In this document: one piece after another, positions 35,926 through 47,580 of the stretch
Position numbering within the stretch: the first letter of the stretch is position 1
How the letters are laid out: every line of letters begins with the position of its first letter
NCBI RefSeq assembly: GCF_027409185.1
Contig: NC_084462.1
Span: 27,813,577 to 27,877,576 of the forward strand
Source: Cynocephalus volans
Lineage: Eukaryota; Chordata; Mammalia; Dermoptera; Cynocephalidae
DNA length: 64,000 nt
Direction: 5' to 3'
The notes under the pieces: generated by a model
Databases searched by the model: none
Seen by the model: the letters and a program-made list of their open reading frames with translations, nothing else
Told to the model about the DNA's origin: nothing
Translations under genes and position numbers: made by a program

Positions 35926-36816
35926 CTGTATTGTCTCTGATTTCAGCCGTGGGTGAGGTGGGCGGGGCAGGCCTAGAGGTCTGGGCAGGGGGTCAGTGAG
36001 GGGCAGGACCACTGTTTTGTGGCCAGGGCCTGAGAATTTGAAAACCTGGTGTCAGGGAATTGCAAACAGTTAAAACCAGCCCTGACCTTTGGAATCACCT
36101 TGTTTGAGCCCTTTATTTGTTAGATGGGAACCCCTTATACAGCAAACAGTGTGTGCCCAGGACTCTGGTGAAGGGTTGGGGACCCCTGAGGGAGGACAGA
36201 TGGGAACACCCAGCCCTGCCCCCTTGTCCCCCCCCATCCCAGCTCTGTCTCAGCAGCCAGGTTGGTCTGCTCATCTCCCTGGGTGACCTACAGGTCCCAT
36301 CTGGCCTTTGCTCAGGCTGTCTCTGCCTTTAGCCTGGAATGTCCTTTCTCCACCTCTGGGAATCCTGCTTGTCCTGAAGGCCCAGCTCTGAGCCTCTCCC
36401 TCATGAAACCTTCCCACACCCCTGGATGGAAAACCATCACCATTTCATGTTCACATCCCCAAAGTGCTGATGGTCACCAAAGCCCTTTCACCTGCCCCAG
36501 CTCAGGGGCGTCTCCAAGCCATGTGACCTGAGCTCAGCATTCCTATCCCTTTACAGATGAGTAAACTGAGACTGGATGAGGGAAAGTGGGTGGCACAGGC
36601 CCAGACCTACAGCTTGAGACCTCTGGCTCAGAAACTGGAGGCTGTCCAGGACAGGGCCTGGGCTCTGCAGCCACTTAGTCTTGGATTTGACCCCTGTTCT
36701 GCCACTGTTGAGCAGCAGGAACGAGTTCCGATGTTGTCCAGCCTCAGTTTCCTAACCCGTGACTTAGAGGTGAGAGGGCCCAGCACTCTGGGAGGAGCTG
36801 TTGGGGCTCAGAGGTC

Positions 36817-37300
36817 ATTACCTCAAAATATGGTGCTTTGATATGCTGAAATAAAGCAGCAGCCTCAAGGTCTCTCTGATCTTCCCCCTCCTGTCTCTCA
36901 ATTCTCTGTCACTCTCCAAAGCACAAGATGAAGCTGGTCCCTTATCTGCCTGAAGTCTAAACCCGCCAAAAAAGACAATTACTTCCCTGTGGCCTCCACA
37001 ATTAAGTTTTCATTAACTTAACTTGTGTCACAAGAAGAGAAACTGAAGTCTGTCAACATCCCTGGACAGACTTTTGTCACAGACCATTGTCTTCTTTTTC
37101 AGTCCCATTCACTATTTTGGAGAGAATCATTTCCCAGTCATTGTCTGCTCTGTGGGCCAAATAGACTTTGTCCCAGGTCATTGTATGTTCTCCAAGTCCA
37201 TTGTACCCCCTAAGAATCATTTACTCCTACACCCCCATCTTCCCTTTCTCTATGAAGAGGGCTCTCTGTCACTTCTTGCTTTTTGAACCCACAGGGACAG
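36817..37300. mobile_element. Possible old LTR between CLDN4 and METTL27
   Basis: The sequence changes to a moderately AT-rich block with phrases such as cattacctcaaaatatggtg that resemble an LTR. The family is not assigned. Confidence 0.35.
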
Positions 37301-37367
37301 CTGTCACTCTTTCCTGGGGTGAGAGAACTGCGGAGCCATGAGTCCTTCTGTCCCTTTTGGGAACTCA

Positions 37368-37472
37368 TTTAATAGGCAGAGCGTACCTGAGGGGCGGGGT
37401 TGGTGCAGCGGCCCCATTTTACAGATGAAGCAGGGGCCCAGCAGACGGGCCTGGCTGAGGCCACATGGAGGG
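37368..37472 (-). terminator. METTL27: METTL27 3' UTR with candidate poly(A) signal
   Basis: On the minus strand an ATTAAA variant hexamer lies at 37373-37368, about 100 bases after the METTL27 stop. The next canonical AATAAA on this strand that I noticed lies near 36.11 kb, more than 1.3 kb on. A short 3' UTR ending just below 37.36 kb is therefore the simplest reading. Confidence 0.45.
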
Positions 37473-40400
37473 TCAGAGGCCAGCCGGGGGCTGGGGACTA
37501 GGCCTCAGTCCCTTAACCTGAGCCACCTCCTGCTTTTGGTACAAGTAGACGATACCAGAGATGAAGCCATCCTTGGCAGAGGTGCCGGGCACCACCTCGA
37601 GCTCGGAGGTGGCCAGCTCCCAGTGGTCCACAGGCCAGGCCACCAGGCGTTCCCACATCCCGGCCTGCTCCAGCCTGTCCAGGGTGGCCTCCAGTGCTTC
37701 CTTGTATTGAAGGTTGGACGGGTTGGTCCTGGTGGTCAGACACACCAGCCCACCTGGGGAGTTGGAGGGGCGGGTGACCTGGGTGAGGGGCAGGAGCGTT
37801 GTCCCTCCCTACTCATGTGTTCAAGGTTACAAATCCTTCCAGCTTTGTCCTCAGGCCAGCATTTTCCCATCTCCAGCGATTTGGTGCTCATGGTCCCCTC
37901 CCCCAGGAATCCCCTTCTGTCTTCTCTGCTTAACAGCCTCCTATGCACCCCGCAAGGCCCAAGTGTCCTTGACACTCTTGACTTACTCTCGTGGGCTGAG
38001 GGGCAGCCTCCTCACCACTCACCCAGCCCCTCTGCTGGAGGATTTGACCATGTCTGGATGCACAGGAAGGAAGCATGTGGGCGCTGGACCTTGGTCAAGT
38101 CCCTTCACCTCACTGAGCCTCGGTTTCCCAGCTGGCAGAGAGTGGATGATTATCCTGTCTCATAAGAAGGCTGGTGTGTGTGTGTGTGTGTGTAAAATGC
38201 CCAGCATAGTCAGTAAGAGGGCTGGCTGAATGGATGAATGGCCTTGTCCCTTCAGGTCCAGGCACCTACAGTGTGCCCAGTGTATCCTCACATGCACTTG
38301 GGAGGAGAGGAGGGGAAGACTCAATGACTGGTCTGGAAAGGCTTCCTGGAGGAAGGGATGAGGGGGAGCTGGGTGCTGCTGGGGGCGGGGGAGCCTGCCA
38401 CCCAGGGGCATGCAGACAGGGCTGTGGCTGGCATAGTGCCTAGCAGGCACAGGCTGGGCTGGAAGGTCTGGTCCTTGCTGGTTCATGCAGTGGGAATTTC
38501 CTGTCCTCCTGAGCCCAGCCTCCTCCTCTCCTGCTGACCCCACAGATGTCCCTGCATCTGTCGGCCTCTGGGGCTCCCTGATGCCAAAGCCTTCCCAGAC
38601 CTGCCTAGGCTTAGCCATGGCCCTGCTGAGCCTGGAAGCGGGGATGAGCGGGGGAGGAAGCAGTTTCACCTCCCCGACTTCCCTATCCTGTCCTGCAGCC
38701 AGCCAGGGCCTCCTGATCCTCATGCTCAGCCTGTCTTTCTGCCTTGTGACTTCGCTTAGGCTGCGCTCCTGTGCGGACTCCTCGTCTGAATTCTCTGGCC
38801 CTGTACTATCTGGCTCCTTTCTCGGCTCAGTGGGTTGGTGCCCGGAGGGTAGTCTGTGTCTTCTGCCCAGAGCAGAGGCAGGTGCAGGGCATGTACATTG
38901 TAGGAGCTCAGGAAACACAACTGTCTGCATGTCACACAATGTGCAGTTTTTACAAGGGCTTACAACTATCACCTCACCTGAACAGCCCCATTTCACAGAT
39001 GAGGAAACTGAGACCAGGGAACACAAAGAGACCACTTAAGGGCAGACCATGAGTTAGTGAGGAAGCTGGAAGATGAGGGAACCAAAATGAGCCCTTACTA
39101 GGTGCTAGGACTGAAGCAAAGGCCTCAGAGACATGATTTCACTCCATTCTCACTGCCATACTATGGGGAAGGGATCAGAGCAGTTATGCCATCCTGCTTG
39201 CAGGCGAGGAAACAGGCCAGAGAGGAGTGGAGGTGCTCTGGTTGCCCATGGGTAAGAGGCAAACTGGCCACCAGTCTGCCCTGCCTGTTTGCCTGGGTCT
39301 GTTGATGGCAGCTGAGCCCCAGCCCTGGGCTGGCAGCTGGTGGCTGGAGCACTAGGCTAGGCTCGCTTAGCCTCAGGGATTCTGAGGCCTGTGTCTGTGG
39401 TGTGCAGAGGGGAGGGTTTGTGTCGGGGGTTGGCTGGGCTGCTCCTCACCTGGCTTGGTGACCCGCAGGAGCTCAGGTATTGCACTGCAGGGCACCTGGC
39501 CATCACTGAGGGCACCCACCATCAGCACTGCATCAAAAGTCCCTGCGGAGGTGGTGGTGAGGGGATGTGGTATGAGGCTTTGTCTATGGTGTACTCTCAG
39601 ACCACCCTAGAGGACAGTACCCCATGGGGCTTGGGAAGGGACAAGGCCTGCCACCTGTGTCTACAGGACCCAGATCCCATGGAGGATATAGTAGGTATGG
39701 TCCAGTCCTAGGCTGAGCTCAGATCACGGAGCAGAGGCCTCAGTGTGGGAAGGGGCTCATGGAGGGCACAGCATGGGGGATGGAGGCTTGGCAACAGAAG
39801 GATGCTCCATGAAGGTGGGTAAGGTGGGGGCCTTGGGGGTTTAGGGGTAGGAGGGGAAGTACCTTCGGGGCTGGGCAGAGGCTCCTGGCCCAGGATGCAG
39901 AGGCTGAGGCGCTGGTAGAGGCTGCGGTTCCGGGCCTGCTCCAGCATCCCTGGGCTCCCATCCACTCCATGCAGCTGGAGGAAGCCCCGAGCCTGTAGCT
40001 GGGGTAGGGGCGAGGGGACTTGGTCACGGTTCACACCCTGCCATTCCTGGTCGGGTCCCTGTACCTTGGGGAAGGCAATGGGCCCTGCAGTGGATGTGGC
40101 CTATGGGGTTTGGGGCAGTGAGTCTGAGGCAGGGAGGAGTTCTGGGGTCAGGGGTGGTAGGAAATTTGAGCAAGTTGGGGACTGAGGAGAGGGTAGGGGA
40201 TCTGGGGGAAGCCTCACCTCGGCAGCCACCAGGCCAGTGCCACAGGCCACGTCCAGGATCAGGGCAGTGTGGGGTGGGCCTGGAAGGGCTTGGGTGAGAC
40301 AGTCCACTGCAAGGCGGGGGGCATGGTACTGTAGAGCAGCCACGTCCTGGGGATAGACACCAGTGCCGCAGTGTTTGGGGAACCTTCTGTGTGGGGTTGT

Positions 40401-41034
40401 CTAGGAGTCCAACAGGCTAAGTGATGTGTGTGTTGGGGGCTCCAGCTCTGCTAGGGCTACAATGTAAGGAGACCCAGTCATGAAGTGTTTTCCACTGTCA
40501 AGGGGCCAGGACTGGAGTTAGCCCCCAGCCGCGTGCTCGCGCGCGCGTGTGTCTGCGTCTGCATGTGTCTGTGTGTGTGTGTGTGTCTGTGTGTGTCTGT
40601 GTCTTGCCTCAGCCTCCCAGGGGCTTTCTCTGATGGTCAAGGCAGCTCTCTCTGCTTAGTCCACAGTGACCCTTCCATGGCACCTGCTCCAGGCAGCCCC
40701 TCCATCTGGGCTGCAGTCCCAGGGTGGGGAGGTCTTGGCTGCTGCCAGGGGCTGCAGTGGGTGGGGAGAGGAGAGGCTGGTCCCTGAAGGGGCAGGACTT
40801 CATTTTCACAGACACCCTAGGAGGCAAAGCTAAGTACTCCCGCCTTACAGGTAGAAATATTGAGGCTGGAGGAGCAGACGGAAGCACAGGTGAGGACCCC
40901 GACGTGTTTACCTGGTCGTAGTCAGGAGCCCAGCGGTCATAGAAGTGGAGCTTGCGGGCCAGGTCCGCGATGCCATGAGAGGCCCCGACCCGCGCCCGCA
41001 CCTCGAACAGGCTCCTAACCTCCTCCTGAGCCAT
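37473..41034 (-). CDS. METTL27: METTL27, predicted class I SAM-dependent methyltransferase (five coding exons)
   Basis: Coding exons in transcript order: 41034-40912, 40346-40218, 39998-39863, 39542-39450 and 37753-37473. All introns are GT-AG. Phases join cleanly to give 762 bases, 253 residues plus TGA. Exon 1 starts MAQEE and ends in HFYDRWAPDYDQ, the N-terminal signature of the METTL27 family. Exon 2 carries SAM-binding motif I, LDVACGTG (residues 72-79). Exon 3 carries the motif II acidic residue in HGVDGSPGML (D97). Exon 4 holds FDAVLMVGALSDGQ and the VTKPGG turn typical of the Rossmann methyltransferase fold, and exon 5 the C-terminal YLYQKQE strand. The fold is known; the substrate is, to my knowledge, not established. 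It is convergent with CLDN4 and divergent from TMEM270, as in human. The last ten or so residues look variable, so the C-terminus is the least certain part. Confidence 0.95.
38070..38240 (+). mobile_element. MIR in METTL27 intron
   Basis: The MIR core phrase (tcaagtcccttcacctcact; cggtttccca) lies in the large intron, antisense to the gene. It is followed by (TG)n at 38174-38193. Confidence 0.6.
38935..39245 (-). mobile_element. MIR-like fragments in METTL27 intron
   Basis: The phrase cagatgaggaaactgagacc near 39.0 kb and a second degraded copy to 39.24 kb. Confidence 0.55.
40530..40603 (+). repeat. (CG)n-(TG)n alternating tract in METTL27 intron
   Basis: A short CG repeat runs directly into TG repeats interrupted by single C changes. 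It is purine-pyrimidine alternating and so a Z-DNA candidate. Confidence 0.8.
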
Positions 41035-41037
41035 CCT

Positions 41038-41500
41038 CCTGTGGGGACACGGCCTCCCTGTCCCCAGGCCCTCCTCAACCTCCCATCCTCCCTCGACCTC
41101 CCCCCACCGCTCCCCCGCCCAGCAGAGGAGGCTGTCAGGCCACCACATCACAGGCGGGGACACGGAGCAGGGAGGGAGGACTGGACATCACCCTGGGACT
41201 GGAGGCTGTGGGGAGGGGTGTTCCCCGCGACGGGAGGCAGGACCCGCCCTACCCCTCGCCCTGCGACCAGGTGGCATCCAGAGCGGCAGGTCTCTAAGGA
41301 CGCAGGGGTCAGAACTCACCGCCAGCCTCACGCCGGAACTCGGGGCGGGGTCTGTACGGAGAGCCTGGCCACGCCCCACCACCCTCATGATCGGAAAACA
41401 CCCAATCAAAGGAAAGCGCTGGCGCCCGGCCCCTGCCACCAGCCAATGAGCTCGAGGCTCTCGGCCCCCCTCCTGCCTGGGAAGACGCCAAGCTCCTCCT
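41038..41500 (-). promoter_or_regulatory. METTL27: METTL27 CpG-rich promoter and inferred untranslated exon 1
   Basis: The sequence just 5' of the METTL27 start codon is a splice acceptor (CCCCACAG then GAGG ATG; exon edge 41038), so the ATG exon is not the first exon. A strong donor, GCG followed by GTGAGT, at 41320/41319 would end an untranslated first exon and leave a 281-base intron. Upstream the DNA is CpG-rich and holds two CCAAT boxes (41402-41406 and 41443-41447), typical NF-Y sites of TATA-less housekeeping promoters. The exon 1 start, near 41.4 kb, is inferred. Confidence 0.6.
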
Positions 41501-41587
41501 CGGATCAGGACTCATGTTCAGAAGCTCGCCAGGGTCTGTGCAGCGCTGTCCCGTAGAACTTTGTGCGATGGTGGAAATGTTCTATAA

Positions 41588-41739
41588 CCCGCGCTGTTCA
41601 ATAGGCTAGCCACGTGTGGCCACTGAGCACTTGAAATGTGGCTAGTGCAACGATGGAACTGACTTTCGAATTTGATTTTGCTTTAATAATTTAAATAGCC
41701 ACGCTGGTGGCTGATGGCTACCGTATTGAACAGCGCGGG
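41588..41739. mobile_element. Palindromic DNA transposon remnant (MITE-like)
   Basis: Perfect 16-base terminal inverted repeats, CCCGCGCTGTTCAATA at 41588-41603 and its complement at 41724-41739. The inner TAGCCAC motifs are also inverted. The 152-base length and GCCACGTGTGGC-like content suit an old hAT-type non-autonomous element. Confidence 0.7.
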
Positions 41740-41835
41740 AGGTCTTACCACTCAAAGTACAAACCACACACTTGCAGCAGCAGTCTCGGCAGCAGCTTGG
41801 GTTCCTCCAGGAGAGTCCCTTAGGGGGGCTCGTTA

Positions 41836-41975
41836 GAAATGCAAATTATCAGTTCTGCCCCAGACCTTCTGAATTAGAATTAGATTGCTGGGGATGGGAC
41901 CCCAAAATTCTGTGCTTTAACAAACTGTCCAGGTGGTTCTAGGCAGCTAAAGTCTCAGGAGCACTGGCCTAGAGG
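41836..41975 (-). mobile_element. MER5-like hAT remnant
   Basis: The reverse-complement phrases gaaatgcaaattatcag, agattgctgggg and gtccaggtggttct are typical of MER5-type elements. Confidence 0.6.
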
Positions 41976-42665
41976 ACCATGTAGTGATCAAGGTTTGGGC
42001 AGGCAGAGTTTGGGAGGCTGTCGCTGTCCATGCAGGAGGGGATGGTAGCGTGAACTCGGGTAGAGGTCATGACTGGGGAGTGGGGTGGATGAGTTTCAGA
42101 GACTTTTAAGTGTAGAAAGAAGCACAGGGCTTTGATGATTGAGAGAAGGAAGATGTTGGGAATGGTGCCCAGGTTTCTGCCTGAGCCCTTGGGTTGATGG
42201 TGGTGCCACTCACAGCAAGGGAAGCCCTGGAGGAGGAGCAAGTTTCAGGGAAAGAGGATATTAACAGTTTTTGGATATGAGTTTGAGGTGTCTGTGACCC
42301 GTCTAGGTGAAGAAGTCTAGGAGGAAGATACCCATTAAGACTCTTTGATGCCAGAGTCTTGAGCTCAGAAAAGAGGTCAGGCTGGAGACGGTTCAGGGTC
42401 AAGAGTATAATTGTGGTGATTGAGGCAGCTGGTAAAGGTGAGATTGTGCAGGGTGAGAAGAGAGGGACATGAGGAGAGGAGGCAGGATCCAGCTCGAGGA
42501 CCCCAACACTTCAGGGCAGGTAGAGGAAGAGGAGTGGCTAGGAGTGATGGAGAGAACCCAGAGAAAGGAGGAGGGATGCCAACACCAGTGCTTCAAGAAG
42601 ATGGGAGATGGCCAACATTGTCCAGTGTTGCTGAGAGGTGGTACAAAATGAAGATTAAGAAGTAG

Positions 42666-42761
42666 GGCTGGCCGGTTAGCTGATTTGGTTAGAGCGCAGC
42701 CTTGTGACACCAAGGTCAAGTGTTCAGATCCCCGTACCAGCCAGCTGCCAAAAAAAAAAAG
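42666..42761 (+). mobile_element. tRNA-Ile-derived SINE, monomer
   Basis: Complete monomer with ggccggttagctgatttgg and an A11 tail. Confidence 0.82.
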
Positions 42762-44785
42762 AAGAAGCACTGGTTTTAAGGATATGGAGGTTTCCCTTGA
42801 ATGTAGGTGTGGCCATGTGGCTGACTCCTGGCCAATGGAATGTGAGTGGAATTCTCCATTTCCAGACCTGGACCATAGAAAATATAATCCTCTCTGGAGA
42901 GGGGCTACAAGACAAAGGCACCAGGAACCCTAAATGCTTTTGAGGAGCAGGACCACCCTTACCAACCTGCGTGGGACTAACATGAGCAAGAAATAAACTT
43001 CCATTGTGTTAAGCTGCTGAGACTTCGGGATTTGTCTAATATGACAGCTACCATCATTTACCTCAATTAACACAGTGACGTTGAGGAGAACAGTTTTGAG
43101 GAGAGTGGAGGTAGTGGGGGAAACCCAGATTTCAGATGCCATCAGCCAAGACCCAAACCCAGATCTGTCCCAGTCCAAAGGTGTATGATGAGCATGTTGA
43201 AAACCCCAGTGTGTTCAGCTGCAAATCACAGAACACCTGCATAGCAGTGGCTTAAACAGAGAGGGATTTACAGGTCTAATATAAGAAGCTGAGACTGGGT
43301 AATGTGGCCTGGGGGCCCAATTATGCCATCAGGGACCCAGGCTATTGTCATCCTTCCTCTCTGCATGCAGGCCTTTTGCATGCAGGCCTTTGTCCTCATT
43401 CTATCACTTTATCATGGCTGTGACACCTCTGGACAGGAAGAAGGGGAAAGAGCAAAGGCAAGGCCAGCTGAGTTTTTTCCTTTTTAAAAAGCTTTATCGG
43501 AAGCTTCACCCTGTGACTTCTGCTTCATCCCGTTGGTCAAACTGAGTCACATGGTCACCCCTGGTTAGTCACTGGACGTGAGTGGGGAGGAGGAGACCAT
43601 GGAGCAAGATCGTCTCAGCCAGCCGACAGTGTGGGCCCCATCTCTGTGGCCTCATTGCTTAGGGCAATAAATATTTATCATGCACCTGCTGCTTGCCAGG
43701 CCCTGGGCAGGGCACTTGAGTCACAGAGATGAATCGGAGATAGCCCCCACCCCATTCTAGTCGGGGAGATGGGGGAGGGTGTTTCTCCCTGCCCAGGCTC
43801 TGTTCACTATTTCTTCAATAGAGATGTGCAGGCTTTTTCCTCTAAGCCTCCTCCCACCCAGGGTGTCCGGGATCACTCGTTTGTCTGAGGGGGAGGGAGT
43901 CTATGATGCTGAGAGATGTCATGGGCAGTGACCCTTCAAGTGAGGTAGATGGCTCCAAGTAAAGGTTGTCCTGCGAGACCAGCAGAAGGTGGCTCGGGTT
44001 GCTCCAGGAGAGGCACTTGGGGGACCACATTCCTGCCCAGGTAGCCCCTCAGTGCCTCCCTGCAGTGGTGTGCCCTTCACTGACCAGAGGCTGCACAGTT
44101 TGTGGGCACCAGCACGGCTCCTACAGGGGTGGCCCCTGGGCCCTCGTGGAGGATGGGACTTGCCACAGGGGACACTGGTGGAGGCTGTGGCTTTGGGACA
44201 CTGTTCTGCCCCACCGACTTCTTTCCCCGCTAACCCAGGAACCTGCTCTAGCCTTGGGGTGGAGGGCTTCCTCTATCAGGATTTTTTTTCCCCTCTAATC
44301 CTTCAATCCCCTCAAGTCTTAAGCATTGGAGCCCCAAAGGCTTTTCTATGTCTTTTGCTGAAAATGATCCTCCCCTGGGGCAGTGGATACCCCCCAGTTC
44401 AGCAGCTGTCAAAGAGAGTGGAAGGGTTGGGCAAGAGAAACTAGTTTGAGGGCGGGAAGTGGTATTAAAAGCATGAGTTCACCTTTCAAACTTATTATCC
44501 CACCACACAGATGTATGATCCAAAGGTCAAGAGCTGCAGGTGGCCTTGAAGGTGAGGTGGGGGTCGTCCTGTGGCCAGAGTGAGTGGATGGAGGTAAAGG
44601 CATGTCAGGCTGAGGTGGCAGCATGGGCAAGAATGGGGGGGGGCACAGGGAGTGAGTTTTGGGGGAAAGGCAGGACTTTCAGGGCCAGGAATGTGAGAGT
44701 GAGGGTGTGTGCATGTGAGAGGCGGGATCGGTTGGGATGCTTCTGTACGCCAGTGTCAGAAATCCCCGTCCCAGGGGGTTTGAAT
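42762..44785. other. Intergenic unique sequence
   Basis: An L2/MIR-like phrase lies near 43.66-43.74 kb. No gene seen. Confidence 0.4.
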
Positions 44786-44789
44786 AGGA

Positions 44790-44904
44790 GGGGCTCAGGC
44801 TAGTTGGTTAGCTCACTTGGTTAGAGCGTGGTGCTGGTAACACCAAAGTCAGGGGTTCAGATCCCAGCACTGGCCAGCCACCAAAAAATAAAAATAAAAA
44901 AAAG
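44790..44904 (+). mobile_element. tRNA-Ile-derived SINE, monomer closest to its tRNA
   Basis: Contains gagcgtggtgctggtaacac, close to the anticodon arm of mammalian tRNA-Ile. It ends in an A-rich tail. Confidence 0.82.
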
Positions 44905-46535
44905 TCTAGCGGGGCTTGCTGTTTCCTCTTACAGCAGGAAGGCCAGTGGTCAGCAGCAGCAGGCCGGCCAGTGGCCCAGGGATTTCACAAGGACCCAGGC
45001 TCCATCCTCTCGTTCTCACACATGCCGTGCTTTTGCACCGCAGGCTCCTTCTGGTCACGCGACAGTGGCACGGCTTAGGCGTCCTCACGTCCTCACATAT
45101 AAAGCCCCAGGGCAGGCTAGGAACGGGCAGGGGCTTGTCCTTATCTTTTCCTTGAGGAGGAGGATATTTTGCAGAAGCCGCAGCCTGGCATTTCCTGGGG
45201 TGGGTGTGGGGTGCCAGCGCTGCCTCCAGGAAGGAGGGGCTCCAGCCCTGCCCCCCTCGGGGCGGGCCAGCCACGTGCTTCCTTGTGCATCTGTGTCCCA
45301 TGGCAGGCAGTGGCCACCAGACTAGCTGCTGATCTCACAGGACCCAGGCCACGGGGAGCACAGTCCCCAGGCTGTGGACTCGCTTTCTAACCCCGAATGA
45401 GCTATGGGGAGTGGTGGCGTCAGGCTTGCATTTAAGCAGATGGCTCCAGCGGGCGGTATGGAGAATGGACTGGGTGCACTGCAGGTTCTGAGGCTGCTGC
45501 AATGATTTAGGCAAAAGCCGGAGTCAGGAACAGAGTCAGGCAATCTTGGTGCTGATCTGTTGTGGGGTTGCTGGGGATGAAACAGCAAGGGAAGCTTCCT
45601 TTGGGTTTTCCTCCTTTCCTGCCTCCTTGGCTGCCTCCTCCTCCTCTCCTCACCCCACCTCTAAACTTAGGGGGATCCCTGGGCTCAGTCCTGAGCCTCC
45701 TTTCTTCTCTAAGTGATCTCATCTAGTCCCATGGTTTTAAATACTATTTATCTGCTGGTGACTCCTAAATTGGTGACTCCTAGCGCTGACTTTCCTCTGA
45801 ACTCTGGACTTGCCTCTCCAACTGCACCTGGCATCTTCCCCTTGGAGGCCACAGGACTCTCCTGGCAAAAGGCCCAGCCTGACTCGCTGTTTTTCCTGCT
45901 CCCAAATCTGCTCTTGCTCGGCCTCCCCGTCTCAGCAAACATCCCCAAACTACCTCGCACCTGGGGGCTCAGCCAGAGCCATTTTTCTCCCATCCTGCAT
46001 TCTGTACGTCAGCAAGTCCCACAGACTCAAAATATGCCTTCTCTCCTCACTGCCCCTGCCATGCCAGTCCCATCTACCTCCCCTCTGGCCCAGACCCCCA
46101 CAGTCACCTCCTCATCATCCTCCCTGACTCCTCCTTTGCCTCCATATATAGTCCAATGACCTCATAGCAGCCAGGGGTTTACTCCCCTGTTTAAAACGTA
46201 AAATCCAGATTTCTCACCATCCTCCTCTCTCTCCTGTCTCCTTGCTCTGCCAGCCTGGCCGCTGCTCTTCCTGGAGCGTGCCAGGGCTGCCCCAGGGCCT
46301 TTGCACTGCTGCTTTCTGGCCTGGATCACTCTTCCTTCAATCTTTGTTTGACTGACTTATTTCAACTTTCAGGCAGCCACCCCCCAGAATGAACAAATGT
46401 TAGCATTGTCATTACTGCTTCATAACGTTTGAATGTAGAAAAGGAGCTTCCTTTCCTCTTCCTCTCTCCTTCATCTGCTGTCCTAGGGAACCGGCTGCCG
46501 CCTTAATGGGGGGGGGGACCTTCTAGGTCTTGTTT
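44905..46535. other. Intergenic unique sequence
   Basis: GC-rich, then C/T-rich. No recognised gene. Confidence 0.4.
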
Positions 46536-46539
46536 TTAT

Positions 46540-47580
46540 CTTTTTCCACATATATTAGGTGTCCAGAACAACATACACTAATCCATAATGGGTATGAAAA
46601 AAATTTATATAAATGCTATCATGCTGTAACTATCACTCCATAACTTTCCTTTTTCACTGAATGTTATGTTTTTAAAATCTTTCCACATTGATGCATATAG
46701 ATCTCATTCGTTTTGAATTCTGCTTAGTCATCCCTGGAACACATTCACCCAGTTTATTTACTCATTTCCCTATTGGTGGAGGAAAATGTTGCTACAGCTG
46801 TTACATATCTCATCGCTCACAAGTGAATGTTTCTGGAAGGAGTGCTTTTCAAATTGGGGTTTGCAACCCGTTGGAGGGTGGGGAAAACAAATCAAGCCAG
46901 TCATGAAACAGAATAAGTAGAACATAGATGAGCACATTGCACGTGGTAAGGGTAATTACTGTTTTGTTAATTTCTTGTTTCAGTTTCATATGTGTGTTTA
47001 ATGGGTGGCCTGTCCAATAACTTTCTTACCGCGGGTGACACTCAGAGACTGAAAACCACCATGGGACTGCTGGGCCAGGGCACGGGCAGTGTCTGAGGCT
47101 CTGGTTGTCCCACACACTCATCAAGGCACTGTGTACCGTCCGACGTTTTTGTTTTTGCAAATGAGTGTGAGATAGTATCTCATGCGGTTTTAATTTGCAT
47201 TCCTCCTGGATTAGTAATGAGAGTGAACATCTCTTCATAACTTTATTGGCTCCTTGAGTTTCCTCTTCTGTGAATTGCCTTTGCCCTTGTGTTCCCTTGG
47301 GTCATTTTTTTTTTTTTCTTTGTTTTTTAACTGACAAGTTAAAAACAGTATATATTTATGGTGTACAACACGATGTTTTGACATATGTATGCATGTGAAA
47401 TGGCTAAGTCAAGCTATCTAACATATGCATTATTTCTCATACTTGTTTATTTGTGGTAAGAACACTTAAAATCTACTCTCTGACCAATTTTCAGGTATAC
47501 AATATATTGTTATTAACGAGAGTCACCATGATGTGCAACAGATCTCGTCTAACTGAAATTTTGTGTGGGTCATTTGCTTT
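46540..47580 (-). mobile_element. L1 3' end fragments, antisense
   Basis: Two pieces: an ORF2/3' UTR-like stretch to about 47.28 kb, and a 3' UTR stretch with gtatatatttatggtgtaca after a T-rich tract. Confidence 0.65.

Noticed and set aside
37338-38165. 275-codon plus-strand frame across the METTL27 last exon
   Set aside because: It is the antisense shadow of METTL27 exon 5 and its intron.
38160-39035. 291-codon minus-strand frame inside METTL27 intron
   Set aside because: It covers MIR and (TG)n repeat sequence and ends in a His-Thr run from the microsatellite. Not an exon.
44790-44904. Possible tRNA-Ile gene
   Set aside because: The fold is degraded (no proper acceptor pairing), it has an A-rich tail, and it is one of many SINE copies. 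Not a functional tRNA gene.
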